In this document: piece after piece, positions 41,910-54,600 of the stretch
Layout: every line of letters begins with the position of its first letter
Numbering within the stretch: the stretch's first letter is position 1
DNA from: Chaunax sp. Z400
Lineage: Eukaryota > Chordata > Actinopteri > Lophiiformes > Chaunacidae
Reading direction: 5' to 3'
DNA length: 64,000 nt
Assembly (NCBI GenBank): GCA_037577475.1
Contig: CM075193.1
Span: 6,832,685-6,896,684, forward strand
Translations under genes and position numbers: made by a program
Notes under the pieces: generated by a model
What the model was told of the DNA's origin: nothing
Database searches by the model: none
The model's input: only the letters and a program-made list of their open reading frames with translations

Positions 41910-44847
41910 GCTCACACCAGCTCACTGGTTGGTCCGAGTCTCTCTGTTTGTTGACTTCATGGATTGCTGCTGCACATTTGCTTCGTCACCTCAGTGTTTT
42001 GTTGTTGCACTGCTGAATCAACAACATGCTAATGGCTTGGTTTACAGTGAGGGGTATGACGGGTGTTGGTGATGGGATTTTTCTCGCCACAGATGCCGAA
42101 AAAGAAGAAACACTGAGCCGCGAGTCTGTGCCTGATAAGGTTTTACACCAGGGAGTCACATACTGGAAGACTGCTGCTATTGATTTAGTATTGATTAGCA
42201 TTACAGTCTTGTCTGTGTGTACTCAGGGACAGTATTAATGGTGAGGATTCAAATACTTCTTATTTCTGAGGTTTTATTTCAAGGTCAAATACGCAGATTG
42301 CCCAACATCTTACAAAATACTGAGGGACTTTTTGTCTCAAGCAGACAGGCTGACTCAGATCTTATTCACAGCCTGTGGGAGTCATCCATCTTACCTAATC
42401 CTTCCTGGATGTAGCAAGTAAATAACATTGAAATTGAAGCAAGATTTTCCTCTCGATTCTTCTGGGTTTGTGGCCCTGAGTGCATGTTGTACAGCTGCCA
42501 GTGAGTGGTGTTTTCTCTAAATGCTGCCATCTCTGACATTCTTCAGTGCCTGCTGCACTTTAGAGATAAGGAAGTGAAGAATAAGGAAATCTGTGTTTAT
42601 GTGGTTTTCTCTAGTAAAGTGTGGCCAGCTCTGTGATTATGGACCGGCTCCTTCCTATGCACATTTAAAAAAAAAAATCTTGTGTCTGATCTCTGCTTGA
42701 GTGAGGTAAAAATACATTTAAAGATCTACTCTAGCTCTTTTTGTGTCATTCTGAATTGCATTAATATTAATGCCACTGGACTTTAATGTGCACTCACCAG
42801 TCGGGTTCCCTGAAAGAATGCTGCAGTATGCAATACAACCATACTCCTTATGACTGTTGGGACGTTTTTTCATTCACCCCTCCTCTTTGTGCACTTCCTT
42901 CCCCCTTAATAAGAGCACCTCATCAGATCGTTGGCCTCGATCAGTTCTAGGTCAAAGGTTACTCGATCACTGGGGGCCCTCTTGCCAGGTTGAATCAGTG
43001 CACTTGGCTCCCGGTGGAAGCAATGAATCCATCCGTACTCATCTCCCTGGACAGTTTTCTACATTTAGCATTAACGAGGGGGATGGTAGCTTGGCTGGAT
43101 GATGGTGTAAGGAGAGATGTGGAGGCAAAAAGAGAGCATTCGTATTTCTTTCTGCTCTCAACACCCTTTTTGATGGTCCATATATTTTGTGTGTCTGTGT
43201 GTGTGTTTACACACAGATATTTAGTAGATGATGATGAGCAGTTGACTGGAGGAATGGGATGAATGCATATATATACTGTATATATAAATATATATGTATG
43301 AAAGTGTATGTTGATATGCATTTGTTTTCCTTCAAGCCAGCTGACCCCCTCTCTAAATCTGTGAGCTCAAGGATGTGCTGACCAGTTGAAGTAGAGCAGG
43401 AAGTAAATTTTGCTTTGGTATGTCATTAACCTTATTAATCTTTAAATGAAGGCCAAAGCCTACTTTGTGATCGGGAACGTGTGGGTGTGTATTTGTGTGT
43501 GTTTATGCGTAGGTGTGTACGCGTGTGGGTGGCTCTCAATGGGAGGTTAGACTTTGACACCCTTTTAGCTGCCACACCCCCTTTAAACACACCCATTGCA
43601 TGCCATGCCAGCTGCAGCTGTTTGTGCCTCAATGCTAGAGATGTAGAAAATTCCCCTCACTCTGCAATTAGAGCTGCAGATTGCTGAATAGCACACATTG
43701 CGATGTCCTAAAATTGCACTTGGTCCCCTTTCTACTCCCAAGAACACTGGGTAAATAGAAACTGATGAGAGGGAATCATGAATAAACTGGCTCCGTCTGC
43801 CTCCAAGTTGACAGATTGTGTTTTGTGCAAGCTGCTCCTTGTGATGTGCTGTTACCCCAGTTAAAGGAACCAAAGGGTGGAAAAAGGCCTCATTGATGGG
43901 GTGGGTTTCTCACGCCTGAGTGAGAATGTTCGCTTTCCTTCGAGTCAAGTGGTGCATTGTGATTCAACCAAAGAAATGCAAATACATAGAACAGATGTAC
44001 TATTTCTTTCCCCCCATTTGTCTGCAGGAATGATCCCTCACTACGGTGGAGGTTGTGCTGGGCGCACTCTGGGTGCAACACCAAAGTGTTAACAAGGGGA
44101 AAGTGTCACCCTGGCACACGTGACTGCTCCCTGCCTTTCAGTGCCTTTTCTCAATATGGCTAGATGCTCAGGATAGATAAATGGAGGCCTTTGTGGTCTT
44201 TGCCAGAGGGAGAACCACACAGTGAAGGACACACACAGAGCAAGGTCTTTTCCAGAAAAAACATCTAAAAGCAGCATTTCTACAAACCCTCCCCCTTTTT
44301 TCTCTTTCACTCCCCCCTTCACTCTCTCCTGTCTCTCACTCTTGCTTCCCAAATCTTTTCCTCCTCCGTGAGAACTGAACCTTGTATCCATAATGTTTCC
44401 ATAAACGGGCTGAGGGAATGGAAATAACTGGGACCATTTCCCATTGCCTCCCTCTATCCTCTCTTCCCCCACTAGTAGACTCTCTACAGGGCCGTGGACA
44501 GTACTTAAGCACACTTCCGGTAATGATGCACTGCGTTTTACACGGCTCCAGGCACCAAAAGATTGCACATTTATAGCATTTCATACACTGGACTACCTTA
44601 ATATAGCTGTGCTGCTGCTACGTCATCGGCCTCTACCAGATCCCTTTACTAAGAGGACTGCTTTGAACTGGGTGGATGTCAATTTGAACTTCTGCCTGTG
44701 ATTTACCACTTCACATCTGTCAATATGGCCAGAAGACATTGGCCCAGAATTACAAGTTATCATGCTCCTCTTCCTCCACTATAACCTATTATCTGTATCT
44801 ACTTCCCTCATTTTATCCCCCATATTTATCTTTGTGTCACCATTATT
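41910..44847 (+). other. Probable sipa1l2 intron, no gene seen
   Basis: Mostly unique sequence. A short AT-rich dyad (ATATATATACTGTATATATA) lies near 43267-43287. A pyrimidine/purine-biased block is at about 44286-44340. The minus open frame at 44089-44568 (159 codons) overlaps this biased block and is not convincing. Confidence 0.5.
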
Positions 44848-45129
44848 GCTGGGCATCGAGAACCGGTGCCAATTTGGAACCGGTTCCAAAACTCATGATT
44901 CCATCGGAATCGTGAAGACATTTTAATTTCAATTCTGCTTATCGGTTCGTAAATAAATTTCACTCACGCTCAAGTTAAATTTCAGTTTCCGTGGTGGTGC
45001 CATGCAGCCTCCGTAGTTTCCACCTCGCAGGTTGGTTTGAGCCGGGCTCCGCCATGGACCACAGGAAATGATCAAGAACCGGAACCGAAAATCAGAATCA
45101 GAATCGTTAAAATCCAAACGATGCCCAAC
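44848..45129. mobile_element. hAT-like nonautonomous element, copy 2
   Basis: The ends TGGGCATCGAGAACCGG and, on the reverse strand, TTGGGCATCGTTTGGATTTT are inverted repeats. The interior shares CGCTCAAGTTAAATTTCAG and GGGCTCCGCCATGGACCAC with the reverse strand of the element at 1199-1918. No transposase and no clear target duplication. Confidence 0.68.
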
Positions 45130-45682
45130 TGTATTTCTCAGTGTTGATCTTTTCATACTCTGTTTGTCTATTTGTTCTTTTCATTGTCTTTTTTCCCCCT
45201 TTGTGACCCATTTTGTTGTCCTAGCTGTCACATTGTGGCTGTCTGGGGATTTACATGTGCATTTGCATATTGCTTATTGCCTACATCTGCAGAGCATCCT
45301 GCCAGGACCGGACCGTTTCTCATGTGGGTGGCTGCCCTAGGAACAGATGTTTTTGATGCCATAGGGGGAAATGCTTGGAAAGTGACTCTGTTAAAGAGAT
45401 GCCAGCTGCATTACAAACCAGGACTGCCTTGTTCTCAGGAATTCTGTCGCAGCCATTTCTCTCTGAGCTAAAAAACAAAAAACAAAAAAAAAATAACATC
45501 GTCGGTGGAGAATAAGAAGAGTTTTCACTTAATCAGACTGTTCCCTTTGGAGACCTTCATTAATTACAGGTGGAAGTAGCTGTATGGGAACATATGCTGC
45601 AGATGGCCTCCTCTTCACCTCTTGTTTTTAATGTTATTTTGGTATCTAGATCATAAGCAGTGTAATGAATACAGTGTCTCCA

Positions 45683-45696
45683 CCCCCCCCCCCCCC
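45683..45696 (+). repeat. Poly-C run
   Basis: Fourteen consecutive C residues. Length is likely to be polymorphic or error-prone in sequencing. Confidence 0.9.
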
Positions 45697-46527
45697 GTCT
45701 TTGGCATTTATCAGACTCACAGTAACCACACCTGCAGTATGTCAACAGGCTGATACATTTGTGAATGAAACCGTTGATAGATGTTTGTTTTTAGCCTTGT
45801 TTTGCTCTTCTCTGGCCAACTGTGCTGCAGGCATCTGCCATCCTACTTGGCCATACAGCACTGGCAACTTTGCTAGTACTGCCGTTAGCAAAATGGCTTC
45901 CAGTGTCAACTTTCCCGTGCTTCCTGCCTGCACCCTGTGCACACATTCGTAGAGCAGCACCCCTGATCTCGAATCCAGTTCTGTCACCCCTGCCAAATCC
46001 CTAACGAAAAGCAGCTTTCTGGCCAATGATTATTACTCACATGCTAATTCTATCAAAAACCCCTGTATTATGTGTCCTGTGGATGAAGCTCGTCATCTGT
46101 GTTGCTCACAAAATGTGCTGATTGGTGACTGCCAACGTTTGACAAAGTTTCGTTTGTAGTATGAGGTGTTAATGCTGGTACTCTGCCCCAGGAGTTTCTT
46201 ACAGATCCTAATCATATGTTTATAGGTAATGAAAGAGCATGTGCAAAACTGCTAAATATAAATAAGGCTTGAGTAAGCACTTAATTACTGAAGACATCCT
46301 CAATGTGCCAGTGGCAATGTTGTGGTGTTCAAAGATTTAATCCAGTGGTTTGCTCTTCAGTGTGATTATACAGCAACTGAAACTGAGTCTGCTTTACCTG
46401 ATGTGAAGAGAGATGAAGTTGTTTGCACCAGTGACAGAATATTGAATCTCTGGTTTCCAACCTTTTAAGTTCATGGTACATTGGAAAAAATGCAAAGAAA
46501 TAGCTGCCAAAATAGGGATCTGTCCAA

Positions 46528-46612
46528 ATAATAATAATAATAATAATAATAATGATAATAGTAATCATAATAATAATGATAACAATAATTCTAATAATAA
46601 TAACAGATGTTA
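46528..46612 (+). repeat. (AAT)n microsatellite, interrupted
   Basis: ATAATAATAATAATAATAAT-type sequence with G, C and single-base interruptions; the poly-Ile frame on the minus strand is an artefact. Confidence 0.88.
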
Positions 46613-46688
46613 ATAATTGATGACAATAATAGTTTATATGCCTCTAGACCGTAGCTATACTTGAATTGTAACTATTAAAACACAAAAG

Positions 46689-47147
46689 CCACTTTCAGAC
46701 AGGCGTTGCGCAACAGCACAGAAACGAGTTCCCTTCGCTGTGTTCAAACTGGAACAGCCCAAGGCGTCACAACACCACCTCGGTGTGTGCGTTCATCCGC
46801 AATGTGACGTATGACGCCACAGCGAGCATAAAAGCTGATATACTTCACTTTCTCCCCTGTTTAGCGGTCATCTTCTGTGCTTGTTCTTCAAATATCCGAC
46901 TTCCTGTTGCTTCCGCATAGTTAAATCCCTCGAGGTAGGTCGCACACTTGAACATATTACTACAACGTCACACCCGCCGGGGCGCTCCATTCATACACAA
47001 GCCTGTTTCGGCGCCATTACTACCTCCTGAAGCGTCGGAGTAGGTGGAACAAACTGACACCCCATTACGCCTTCGTTGCGTTTAGACAGACGTCAGGGCA
47101 GAATAAAGGTGCAACAGGCACGGAATGAAAACGCTGTCTGAATGGGG
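46689..47147. mobile_element. TIR element, unrelated to the other families here
   Basis: The left end CCACTTTCAGACAGGCGTTG and the reverse complement of the right end, CCCCATTCAGACAGCGTTTT, form an imperfect inverted repeat. The interior is CG-richer than the surroundings and has no open frame of interest. No target duplication could be confirmed. Confidence 0.6.
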
Positions 47148-47959
47148 CTATTATTTCATTAAAGGTGGGTTGTTGTTTTTTTTACCATTGGCTACTCATC
47201 CGCCACGTTGCTATAGCTTTAACTCCCATTGCATTGTTTACAACACGTCGCCCAAGGAATGGCCACGTGAAGTAGTTCGTCCAATCATCTTGGCTACTTC
47301 ACTTTGTTGGTACGCTGATGTAAGGTCAGGGTTATCTGCTTGTCAATGAGGTTGTTTAGGAAACAGGAGTAAGAGGACGTTAGATACCGTGGTTATTCTG
47401 AAAAGGTAATTGCGGATGCCTTCAAGATCCATCATGATTTAAAATCACCAGGTCACCCACCCCAATCCTAAAATTATAAAGACATTTGTTTTTCTGCCAA
47501 TTATCATGCGACCCTTAAGATTTATCTTGTGACCCCCTTGGTGAGCCCTGACCCTTAGATTAGCAACAAATCTTCCCAGATTATCTTGCCACTTTTTTCC
47601 TTAGCTATTGATTCTGTCTAAATCTTTTGTGATGTTGTAATGGGTTTTGTCTGCCGCTATAGTCACCAGATCATCACTCATCTGTGTGCTGCTTTCTGCT
47701 CCTCTCCCTTCCCTCGGTCTTTGTTCTGAAGGGAGTTCTACTGTCACTCAGGACTTCCATATGCAGAAGAAAGTTGCCTGGCAACAACATAGACCATGCA
47801 AATCAAGTGTTTACTCTCCACCCCCCTCACCTCATGTGCTTACTACCCCCTTGTCTTTCACTCTCCTCATGATGGAGTGGCATGGAAGGGGTTGTGGAGG
47901 AAGCTCAGACTCAAACTCATGAATTCAGACAACATATAGAGAGGAGGAGGGAAAGAGGA

Positions 47960-47991
<32 letters not shown>

Positions 47992-50439
47992 CGGGCGGAG
48001 AATGAGGGGACACATGGAGTGAAGTGTCATTCAGAGATGCTGTGCCTGCCTGGTGCCTGCCAGCTGCTTCCTCCATTCCTTTCTGCATGAGGACCAGGTT
48101 ATTTCCTTAAACAGCTTCTCTCCCACTCGGCATAACTAAGGAGAAACTTGTCTTAACACAGCATGCTCTTATCAGCAGAACTAAAAATAGTGGACAAATG
48201 TATCACATGTCTGGATATTGTCACACCCTCACAAGAGAGGGCTCAATACATGTGCCTTTCTTGGTTGATTATTGTCCCCTGGTGGAAGCAATCAGGGAAA
48301 AGCCTTTGTCCCTCCTCACCTTTTGCAGTACTGTAATTATGAAGCAAACCCTGATGGGTCCACACTTTCCATGCTGAGATAGGTCGTCTTCTCAGGTTGA
48401 ATGACAAGAGTCAAAATTGATTTTCAGATTGAAGAGGTTCAACTACAGCCAGAAGTTGTGTGATTTTAACACCATGCTGTCTCCTGGATAATGTCAGGTG
48501 GACATGTATTATGATCAGTCTGATCAGACTTTAGGATGTCATTTTTTGACCTTTGTCCTAACAGTTATCATAACCAACATTTTTCAAGCTTTCCAATTAG
48601 AAAGATCTGCCCAATTGTAATGCTTAAAGGAATATCGAACTATTCCTTTAAGCAGTCACTATATTAACTAAACAGCTAATATGCACTATCGAACTCAAGT
48701 GTCAAGCTTAACCTTTCTCTAACCCAATGTAGATAAATTCTGAAAGAAATTGTGAAAAAAAGTCTGAAATCAACAGACACATTGTACAATGCTAGATATT
48801 TTCGTGAATGAAAACAAATGAAACAAAACGTGCCTTATTTGTGACAAGATATTTATCAAATTGAATTAGATGTCTCTAGGAGTCACTGTATTTCTTGGAA
48901 ACTCCACACCATTTGAAAGATGACCTGTGAAAGATGTTTTTTTAGGTTCGATTATGTAGGTCGTTGTGCTTGTATATTTATTCATCTAATGGCTACCCTT
49001 GGTATGTAAATTACCCATCAGCCCCGGTTGTCCAAGTGCAAATGAGCAGTGTGTTTCTCCACAGGCCCTTCAGCATATGTGTGTAGGTCGATGAATAGTA
49101 ATGTCTGTTTGCTGGGGTGCAGTGACAAGAACTCCAAAGTGTTACCTCCTGGGGCTTCCCACTCTTCAAATAAAAGTCTTTCCTTCCCCTCAAATCACAG
49201 CCGAGAATCTGCCCGCAGAGGTTGGATCAAAGTGGATGGTGGCACACAGACCTGTACTTGCTGCTGTTCATTCAGCTCAATTAAAGTCTGTCATTTCCTG
49301 CCATTAACCTGCTCCCACCTCCAGCCAGAAACGCACAGAGCAAAGCAGTCATCAGGAAGCGGTTAGAATGACACTGTTTAGTGTTTTCCCAATTAAGCTC
49401 CCTGAAACTAAACACTAAACAAGAGGATAGGGATGTCATCAAAACTCATTATCTCAGAGTTGATCTTTATTTAGCCTTTATGTGTCTAAGGAGGGTCGAC
49501 TTCCTCAAAAATAACTGGCTTCACAGCGTACCCTGTGCACTTTTTTACCATATAAACTGTTGAAAGTACTTTGCCCAGAGGAGTATCACTGTTTGTTAGG
49601 GAGGCTTTTATTGGTCTCTACACACACATTTAACCTGCTGCTTCACAATCCCATTTACACAGCCTATCAGCCACCTGTAAAAGGACTGAGCTGGCGAGGC
49701 AGCAGGACAGGACAAGGAGTGTTTAATTTTGATGACGTGTTGATTTTAAAGGCAGCTAGTAGCATTTAGCAGCTAACTTCAAGAGGATAATCAATCAAAA
49801 ATATCTTCAAATTTGCAAGACAATGCAAGGCCCAGGAGCAGAGGACGAGAACAGCCGCCTAATAAAAGATGGTAAATGATTGTTGTTGCCATGTTTAAAA
49901 AGGGCAGCTCAACAGGTATGTGCAACGTCACATCAGACCCAGATGCCTCGTTTGATTGTGTATTGCCGGCATGTCATGTGAAATGACACTGGGGTGGTGG
50001 TGTGTTCATTGTAAATACCTGTGAACATAGGTTGCATACAGAAGGGTCGTCCTTTCTGCACCATTCTGTGATCTCTGTGTCAAAAGGTCTTTAGATTTCA
50101 ACCACAACCCTTCAATCACTCCATGTTGTTACGGTCAAGACATCTCATGTTGTCCCTAAATAAATAGCGTCAACAAACAACAACAAACACTCAATGGTAG
50201 CTGACCAGAGCTTAATTTGTGCCGCATTCTGATGGAACAGGATACAGGACCTCCCACAGTGGGATAGGCATATATTTGATTAGATCTGGCGCCGACTGTG
50301 TCACCATCAAAATCTGTGAACAAATCTTCTGGAATATTTTACATTATCTGTTCTGCCTAAATGTCCTGTTTGCCTATTTTGGATCAATTTAAAACTGATT
50401 TCTTTTTTTCCTTTTTTTCTTTTGATGCCCCTGCCATAG
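47148..50439 (+). other. Probable sipa1l2 intron, no gene seen
   Basis: It contains an (AG)n at about 47964-47990 and a 34-nt perfect hairpin at 48621-48654. The rest appears unique, with scattered short open frames lacking support. Confidence 0.5.
48621..48654. repeat. Perfect 14-bp inverted repeat with a 6-nt loop
   Basis: TGCTTAAAGGAATA, loop TCGAAC, TATTCCTTTAAGCA. The arm TTAAAGGAATAGTTCGA (minus strand across stem and loop) resembles the terminus of a very common fish interspersed repeat, so this is probably two fused termini of such an element with the interior lost, not an RNA gene. Confidence 0.75.
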
Positions 50440-50489
50440 GGTGCATATAGGGTTACCCGTACCCGTCCGTACCCAACAGGTTCAATTGG

Positions 50490-50725
50490 TGTATGGGCTA
50501 TCCTCATCGCCTCAGAAACCGATGGGTAGAATTCAATTTTGGTGGTTCGATACCCGTCCCCTGCAGTCTACATGTCGAAGTATCTTTGAGTAAGATACTG
50601 AACCCCAATTTCCTCGCTGCATGCAGTACGGGATGCCCACTGCTCCTCAGGGATGTGAACAAATTTGGCTACATTGTACCGTATATACTGCAAGGTTGTG
50701 TGACAAATAAAGCTGATTCTTCTAA
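50490..50725 (+). mobile_element. SINE-like element
   Basis: It contains a B-box-like GGTTCGATACCCGTCCCC, then CTGCAGTCTACATGTCGAAG, TATCTTTGAGTAAGATACTG, AACCCCAATTTCCTCGCTGC and a 3' end TGACAAATAAAGCTGATTC. This arrangement is a widespread teleost repeat type. Boundaries are approximate and target duplications were not identified. Confidence 0.6.
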
Positions 50726-51527
50726 AGGTGCAGCAGTCTGACCTTGAACTGGTCCTCAGCTGTTTGCTGTGAATCACCAGAGAGTAGCGCCCTGAAGACA
50801 TCAAGACCTTTTTTCATACATTTTTATTTCGTAAGCAGCTGTTCACCTCCATACCTCCCTGTTCTTTGCTGCTCTGGCCTCTGCTGAAGGTACAGATATG
50901 CAGGCTCAGCATATGGCATGTGGGTAGAGGGATTATCGGTCGTGTCTTTCTCCCCTTATCTCAGTATGTCTACGGTGGTCATGGTTTGCTGTTTCTGTTT
51001 GTCAGACGGACCTGTGTATCAGGCTGTAGATCATAGGACAGGGTACGGATAAGGGGATTCCTGCGTCTCCCGCCATTCCAAATGTCAGCCATCACAAGAT
51101 CCTTGGAAGGTCACTGACTTGACCTGAGCATCTTTTCCTGGGAACAATAGCTTTCCCCCTCTTTTCTCTTGTCCTTCCTGTCAGCCAGAGAAGTTTTGAA
51201 TGTCACGGTCCACCCCCTCCCCTAACCACCAACACCCAGCAGCAACCCACCCCTCCCAGCACAGCCACCTACTTTCCTTTACATATGGTAATGGTGCAGT
51301 CGCATTCATTCTGTTGGTGGCTTTGTCACAGGGGGAGGGAGAAGGCCGCGTGCATTAAGTGGCAGCTGTATGCATTTTGGTAAATTGACTCCCCGATGGC
51401 TGCCAGACATGTCCTTATTTTACTCTCTCCTTTTTCTTCTGTCTCTCTCCATTTTCTCCCTAAAGTAGTTGTTGGATGAAGGAGCAGAGGGAAGATTTTT
51501 ATTTTCCTTTATTTTAGAGGACCTCTG

Positions 51528-51686
51528 CTGTAAAGGGTGGCAGCTTTCTCTCAACAAGTGGCTGATGGATTTAATGCAGTTGGATATCGGTGCCGGGGTG
51601 AGCTCATTACCACAGCGGTTCACGGGGCTTTGTGTCCTGTGCTCTTAGGATTTATGACTCTGATGAAAAGGGACTCTCTTAATCAG
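51528..51686 (+). other. Candidate cryptic or non-coding exon
   Basis: A pyrimidine-rich tract ending TTTATTTTAG at 51527 precedes 159 bases that end in a near-ideal donor, AATCAG then GTAAGC at 51687. One frame is open throughout but resembles nothing known. It may be an alternative 5' exon of sipa1l2 or a fortuitous splice-site pair. Confidence 0.25.
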
Positions 51687-51689
51687 GTA

Positions 51690-54600
51690 AGCATGGCCCC
51701 AAATACTAGCACATTCTGACCTTATAGGAAAAATGGCGATATAATACCCATAATTAACCCAATTTTTTTCTTGCATTTAAGTGCAAAATAAGTGTAAATC
51801 GAGAAAAAGACTTGTCTTGAAGACAACAGTATGTTTGAGTGCTTCAGGCTGTGGTGGGTGTCAGTGCCAGAATTTGTGAGTGTCTTTGGCAGCAACAGAA
51901 CAGAAAGTTCTTGCAGGGTGAATAAACAAGTGATTCATCAATGTGGTGGTGCTTACCCCTGTCCTCCCTACAGTTAAGCTCCCCTTACATTCTCCGGGTT
52001 ACTAAAGCTTCCATTTGTCCTGTAAATTGTTTCCCTTACACCAGATTCCTGTCAGTGACACCAGACCATGTGTGAAAAACAAACGTTAAGAAGAAAACGA
52101 GTACCGCCGAAGTGAATAAGAGGAGGGACAGATGCTCCATGGCACTGACACGTGCAGAGTTTGCTTTGGCAGTCAGCATGTATGAACGCTGCTCCCCGAA
52201 GGCTGCGTGTGAATGTGTTTGTGCCTCAGTGTGTTAGTTCTCAGACACTCTTAACAGTGTCACACAGCGTACCTTTGTCCCTCCTCTGCTGCACAGTTCC
52301 TCAGTGATAATGTGCCAATGTGGACTCTGACTGACCTCAGCAGAGTCGTGGAAGCCCAGATCCTCTCAGAGCTTTCCATCAAAACTCCTCACAACTCCTT
52401 GGGACAGCTTTCCCTATTATGAGGTGGGAGCGCTCTTCTCACCCTTCCCCCCCCACCTTTTTAAGTTTCTCTCCGTTCCCTGAGAGAGCGTGCTCCGCTA
52501 ACAGGCTGTCATTGGTATGGAAGGAGTAGGGTAAGCAGCAGGCTGCTGGGGCGCAGTAAAGGAGGGGTTGTGTGCTGACTGGAAATCGGTGGTAGTTTAT
52601 TCTGGAAGCCTGCTGTGCCACATCAAACCTGCGCGTCCCTGTCTGTCTCACCATGGTAGAGAAGGCCGGCGTGGCTAGGCTAAGTTCGGGGGACAGATGG
52701 TCTCTTTTGGAGAAGGGCCACAACACAGTGCTCTCTGCTTGTGGGGCTCTGCTGGAACAGCCAAGAACAAACATGGGCTCCTTCTGTTGGGAACATACAG
52801 CAGCCTCATGTGTGTGAGACCTCTATAGGCTCTGGGAGCGATATCTCAAACTATGCATGTTAATCTTGGGTGTGAATTTGATGATGGTTCCCACATAATG
52901 CTAACTGACATCCGAATACTTTAAGTGCATTGGGAGAGATGCTAGTCAGATTTCTAATAGCATGGCATTCACCTATAGTCAGTATTCATCAACATGGACT
53001 TGTATGTCATCATTTTCCGTGTTTACATCATCGATTGAATCTTTTTATTCGGTAAAATAAACAGGTCCAATCTGGTGTCTTGTCTATTTTAATTCTTAGA
53101 TCAAACAACTAGAGGACAATGCTACCTGGCAGGCGCTGGGCAAAAAGCCAGCTGGCGTGGCGTCAGGGTAGGAGACCTCCTTTTACAGTGGAGCCAGGAG
53201 AAGGCCTGCCTCTATAGTGAACATCCTTCAGCAAGCATCACGACTGTCGTGCTGTTTTATATGTGCTCGGTCCGACTCAAGAGTAGGAGCTCTTTGTTTT
53301 GTAATGTACCTTGCAGCTCAGCTCTACAGCTCACAGCTCATCCTTATGAGTAGTTGAAGCTACCACCAGCGCTATCACTGTGGTTAAGCTCCAACTTGAT
53401 AGATTGCCGTTAGAAATTGTGTTAATCTTGACAAGCAAAGGTCATTTCCAGAGCTGCAGCAATAATTTAATTGACGACTGTCATCTTAATGCATTATCTG
53501 CCATTGGAATGTATTTTATATCAGCACAAGAAATACTTTGACAGATTGAGCTCTGTAGCAACCAGTTGATAAGAGTCAGCTCTCCTCAAGCACGCAAAGA
53601 ACATCATTGTTGACCGAGCATTTAGCTTGTCAAAACACAACATGGTGAAAAGGCACAAATGTTGCGTTTGAACCTTTTGCATACATAGCTTCAAAACATG
53701 CTGTGGTGCTCCACAATGCAATCAATTACTTTGAAAGACTCAAGTGATGTTTCCAGAGAATGAGATGAAAGATATGTACACATTCACATAATAAGATTTA
53801 CTTTGACTCTCTCATCTTAAACCACCCTGGCTTACAAACACAATCAGTATTTCAAACCACTCTCTTCTGGCCGACCTCTTTTCATTGTGGTCAGTGCCGC
53901 ATATGGTAGATATTATGAGATTTGAAAGTGTCCAGGAATTGAAAAGAATTTACCATTTGCAGTTTCTGTTGGGTAAATACTTAGTGTTCCCTGAACCAAG
54001 TAAACGGGGAGTCTGATCACACGTGACCCCATGTGCTTGATCATCCCACATGGAGCTATTGCTGGCTCGAAGTAGAACAGACTCCAGGGGTGCACTGGTG
54101 GACGAAAACACATGATAAGACAACAACAACTAGAAAATAACCCACAATCCAAACCACAAAGTCCACAGCAAAGCAAACAGCTCTCTTTTGTTGAATTCTA
54201 CACGTGAGAGCACCACTGTTGACAGATGAGGTGTGGCGACCAGGCTGCTGGAAGGCAATGACCTCGGTAAGCTTTGTAACCACAGGACCAGATATCAGAC
54301 GGTGCTGTTCAGCAACCAAACTGCATCTCTCTCTGACCTCGTTCATTCCAGCTGTTGTTTGTCTTAAATCTGTGGAAAGCTGTTCTGGAAGTATGGAGCA
54401 ACTTCCTTTTAGTGGAGACTCCCGTGTAGTCCTCTCAAATCTAGGAGTGAAACAGCTGAAAAGAGAGAGCAGTAAGAGTCTCTTCTGAAGCAGCACTCAA
54501 TGCTACAGTGTCATAAGTCTGTGCACCTGGAGCACTAAGTGAATTTTGCCATGTCCCCACATTGGAGAGTGATGAGACAGTGAGGGCATACATGTGTTTA

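Noticed and set aside
44089..44568. 159-codon minus-strand frame in the intron
   Set aside because: No splice sites, no family resemblance, partly over a pyrimidine-biased tract.
54056..54496. 146-codon minus-strand frame with a hydrophobic stretch
   Set aside because: No promoter, splice or homology support; hydrophobic segment is short and isolated.
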